From assembly GCA_049322355.1 (NCBI GenBank), contig JBMORG010000001.1, positions 124,001-188,000 of the forward strand: a stretch of DNA of 64,000 nucleotides, given 5' to 3'. How positions within the stretch are numbered: position 1 is the first letter of the stretch; every line of letters starts with the position of its first letter. Source of the stretch: 0-14-0-80-60-11 sp049322355 (lineage in GTDB: Bacteria; Desulfobacterota; Desulfobaccia; Desulfobaccales; 0-14-0-80-60-11). A program made the position numbers and the translations under genes. Below the pieces are notes generated by a model, which did not search any database, was not told where the DNA came from, and saw only the letters and a program-made list of their open reading frames with translations. Below are positions 63,397-64,000 of the stretch, in pieces.

Positions 63397-64000
63397 GGCC
63401 ACGCTCCTGTGCCCAACCTGGCTTTGCCCGGCACCGGCCGGGTGAGATCGGGGCCCTTTTTAATGATCTGCCAGGCAAAGATCATCAAGGCCGTGAACAG
63501 AATGGTATAAATAGCGGTATAAGCAAAGAGAGAGGTGCCCACCGTGGCGGCAGGCAGTGGCGTGGCTCCGTCGGTGGTGCGCAGCAAACCGTAAATTATC
63601 CAGGGCTGGCGGCCCACCTCCCGGGTGATCCAGCCTGTCTCAATGGCCACCAGCCCGGATGGAATGGCGGCCACCCAGGCGTAGAGCAGCCATTTGTTTT
63701 GACTGATGCGCTCCGGGGTTAACCAACCCTGGCGCCAGTACCACAGAGTCAAAAGCATAAGCAGGACCAGCCCGAACCCCACCGCAATCATGATCCGGAA
63801 GGTATAAAACGGCAAAAGGATGGGAGGCTGGTCCTCCGGGGGAAAATCCCGCAACCCCTTCACCTGGCCGGTCAAAGAGTGGGTAACCAGTAGGCTTAAA
63901 CCGTAGGGGATGGTGAGAAAAGTCCAGTCGTTGTCCTGCTTGGCCGGGTTGGGCCAGGCCAGCAGTTTCCAGGACGCGCCTTGCCCCGGCGGATTGGTCT
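63387..64000 (-). CDS. cydA: Cytochrome bd oxidase subunit I, C-terminal part cut by window edge
   Basis: The frame enters from the right edge and ends at 63387, giving about 204 residues of the CydA C-terminal half. The segment GLVAIETGWITREVGRQPWIIYGLLRTTDG is the highly conserved late helix region of CydA, followed by the final membrane helix (AIYTILFTALMIFAW). A start codon is not in the window; in-frame TTG and ATG codons within it are internal. It overlaps cydB by ten bases, forming cydAB. Confidence 0.93.
   Translation of the reverse strand, partial: TNPPGQGASWKLLAWPNPAKQDNDWTFLTIPYGLSLLVTHSLTGQVKGLRDFPPEDQPPILLPFYTFRIMIAVGFGLVLLMLLTLWYWRQGWLTPERISQNKWLLYAWVAAIPSGLVAIETGWITREVGRQPWIIYGLLRTTDGATPLPAATVGTSLFAYTAIYTILFTALMIFAWQIIKKGPDLTRPVPGKARLGTGAWPWN

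Overview
The window is a GC-rich bacterial chromosome segment packed with protein genes. The content suggests a Desulfobacterota (deltaproteobacterial) anaerobe, perhaps close to Desulfobacca. The evidence is Wood-Ljungdahl genes (fhs, two metV-metF pairs, cooS), an nfnAB transhydrogenase, a large Hdr/Mvh/Qmo-type electron-transfer cluster and an xerC-hslVU-arg layout. The lineage is an inference from gene content, not a computed result. No rRNA, tRNA, CRISPR array or prophage was seen.

Layout. Positions 1-9.2 kb, minus strand: arginine genes (argB, argD, argF, argG) with an AT-rich, frameshifted methyltransferase between argF and argG, then hslV-hslU and xerC. Positions 9.7-28 kb: housekeeping and envelope genes (dGTPase-like HD protein, L,D-transpeptidase, MBL hydrolase, PAS histidine kinase, murB, lytic transglycosylase, purE, alr, argS, SPOR protein, dinB), a candidate 6S-like RNA and a secreted protein with Fap-like repeats. 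Positions 28-38 kb: C1 and redox genes, namely nfnAB and fhs (minus) facing metV-metF (plus), a small toxin-antitoxin pair and the CO dehydrogenase gene cooS. Positions 38-49 kb: trxA-trxB-bamD, a baeRF-like protein, gapA, a universal stress protein, a Rieske/FAD oxidoreductase and a large hybrid sensor kinase. Positions 49-61 kb: the most notable region, hdrC-hdrB-hdrA-(S23 gene)-mvhD-metV-metF-qmoA-like-qmoB-like. Positions 61-64 kb, minus strand: an HtrA-like protease and cydB with the 3' part of cydA.

How it works together. Fhs, MetVF and CooS cover formate activation, methylene-THF reduction or methyl-THF oxidation, and CO2/CO interconversion. The 49-61 kb cluster couples a second MetVF pair to HdrABC and MvhD subunits, as in the proposed electron-bifurcating methylene-THF reductase of Moorella. 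Three things set it apart. HdrA is a 1489-residue protein with two HdrA modules and an inserted NfnB/GltD-type NAD(P)H module. MvhD has an in-frame UGA exactly where the family has a conserved Cys, followed by a SECIS-like hairpin, so it is probably a selenoprotein. Two QmoA/QmoB-like subunits follow directly. NfnAB would connect the NADH, NADPH and ferredoxin pools.

Non-coding DNA is rich in short interspersed palindromic repeats, and two unrelated small genes are each flanked by inverted copies of one repeat family. Limits: everything was read by eye. Start codons chosen against the longest frame are explained in the entries, and no homology search was run.
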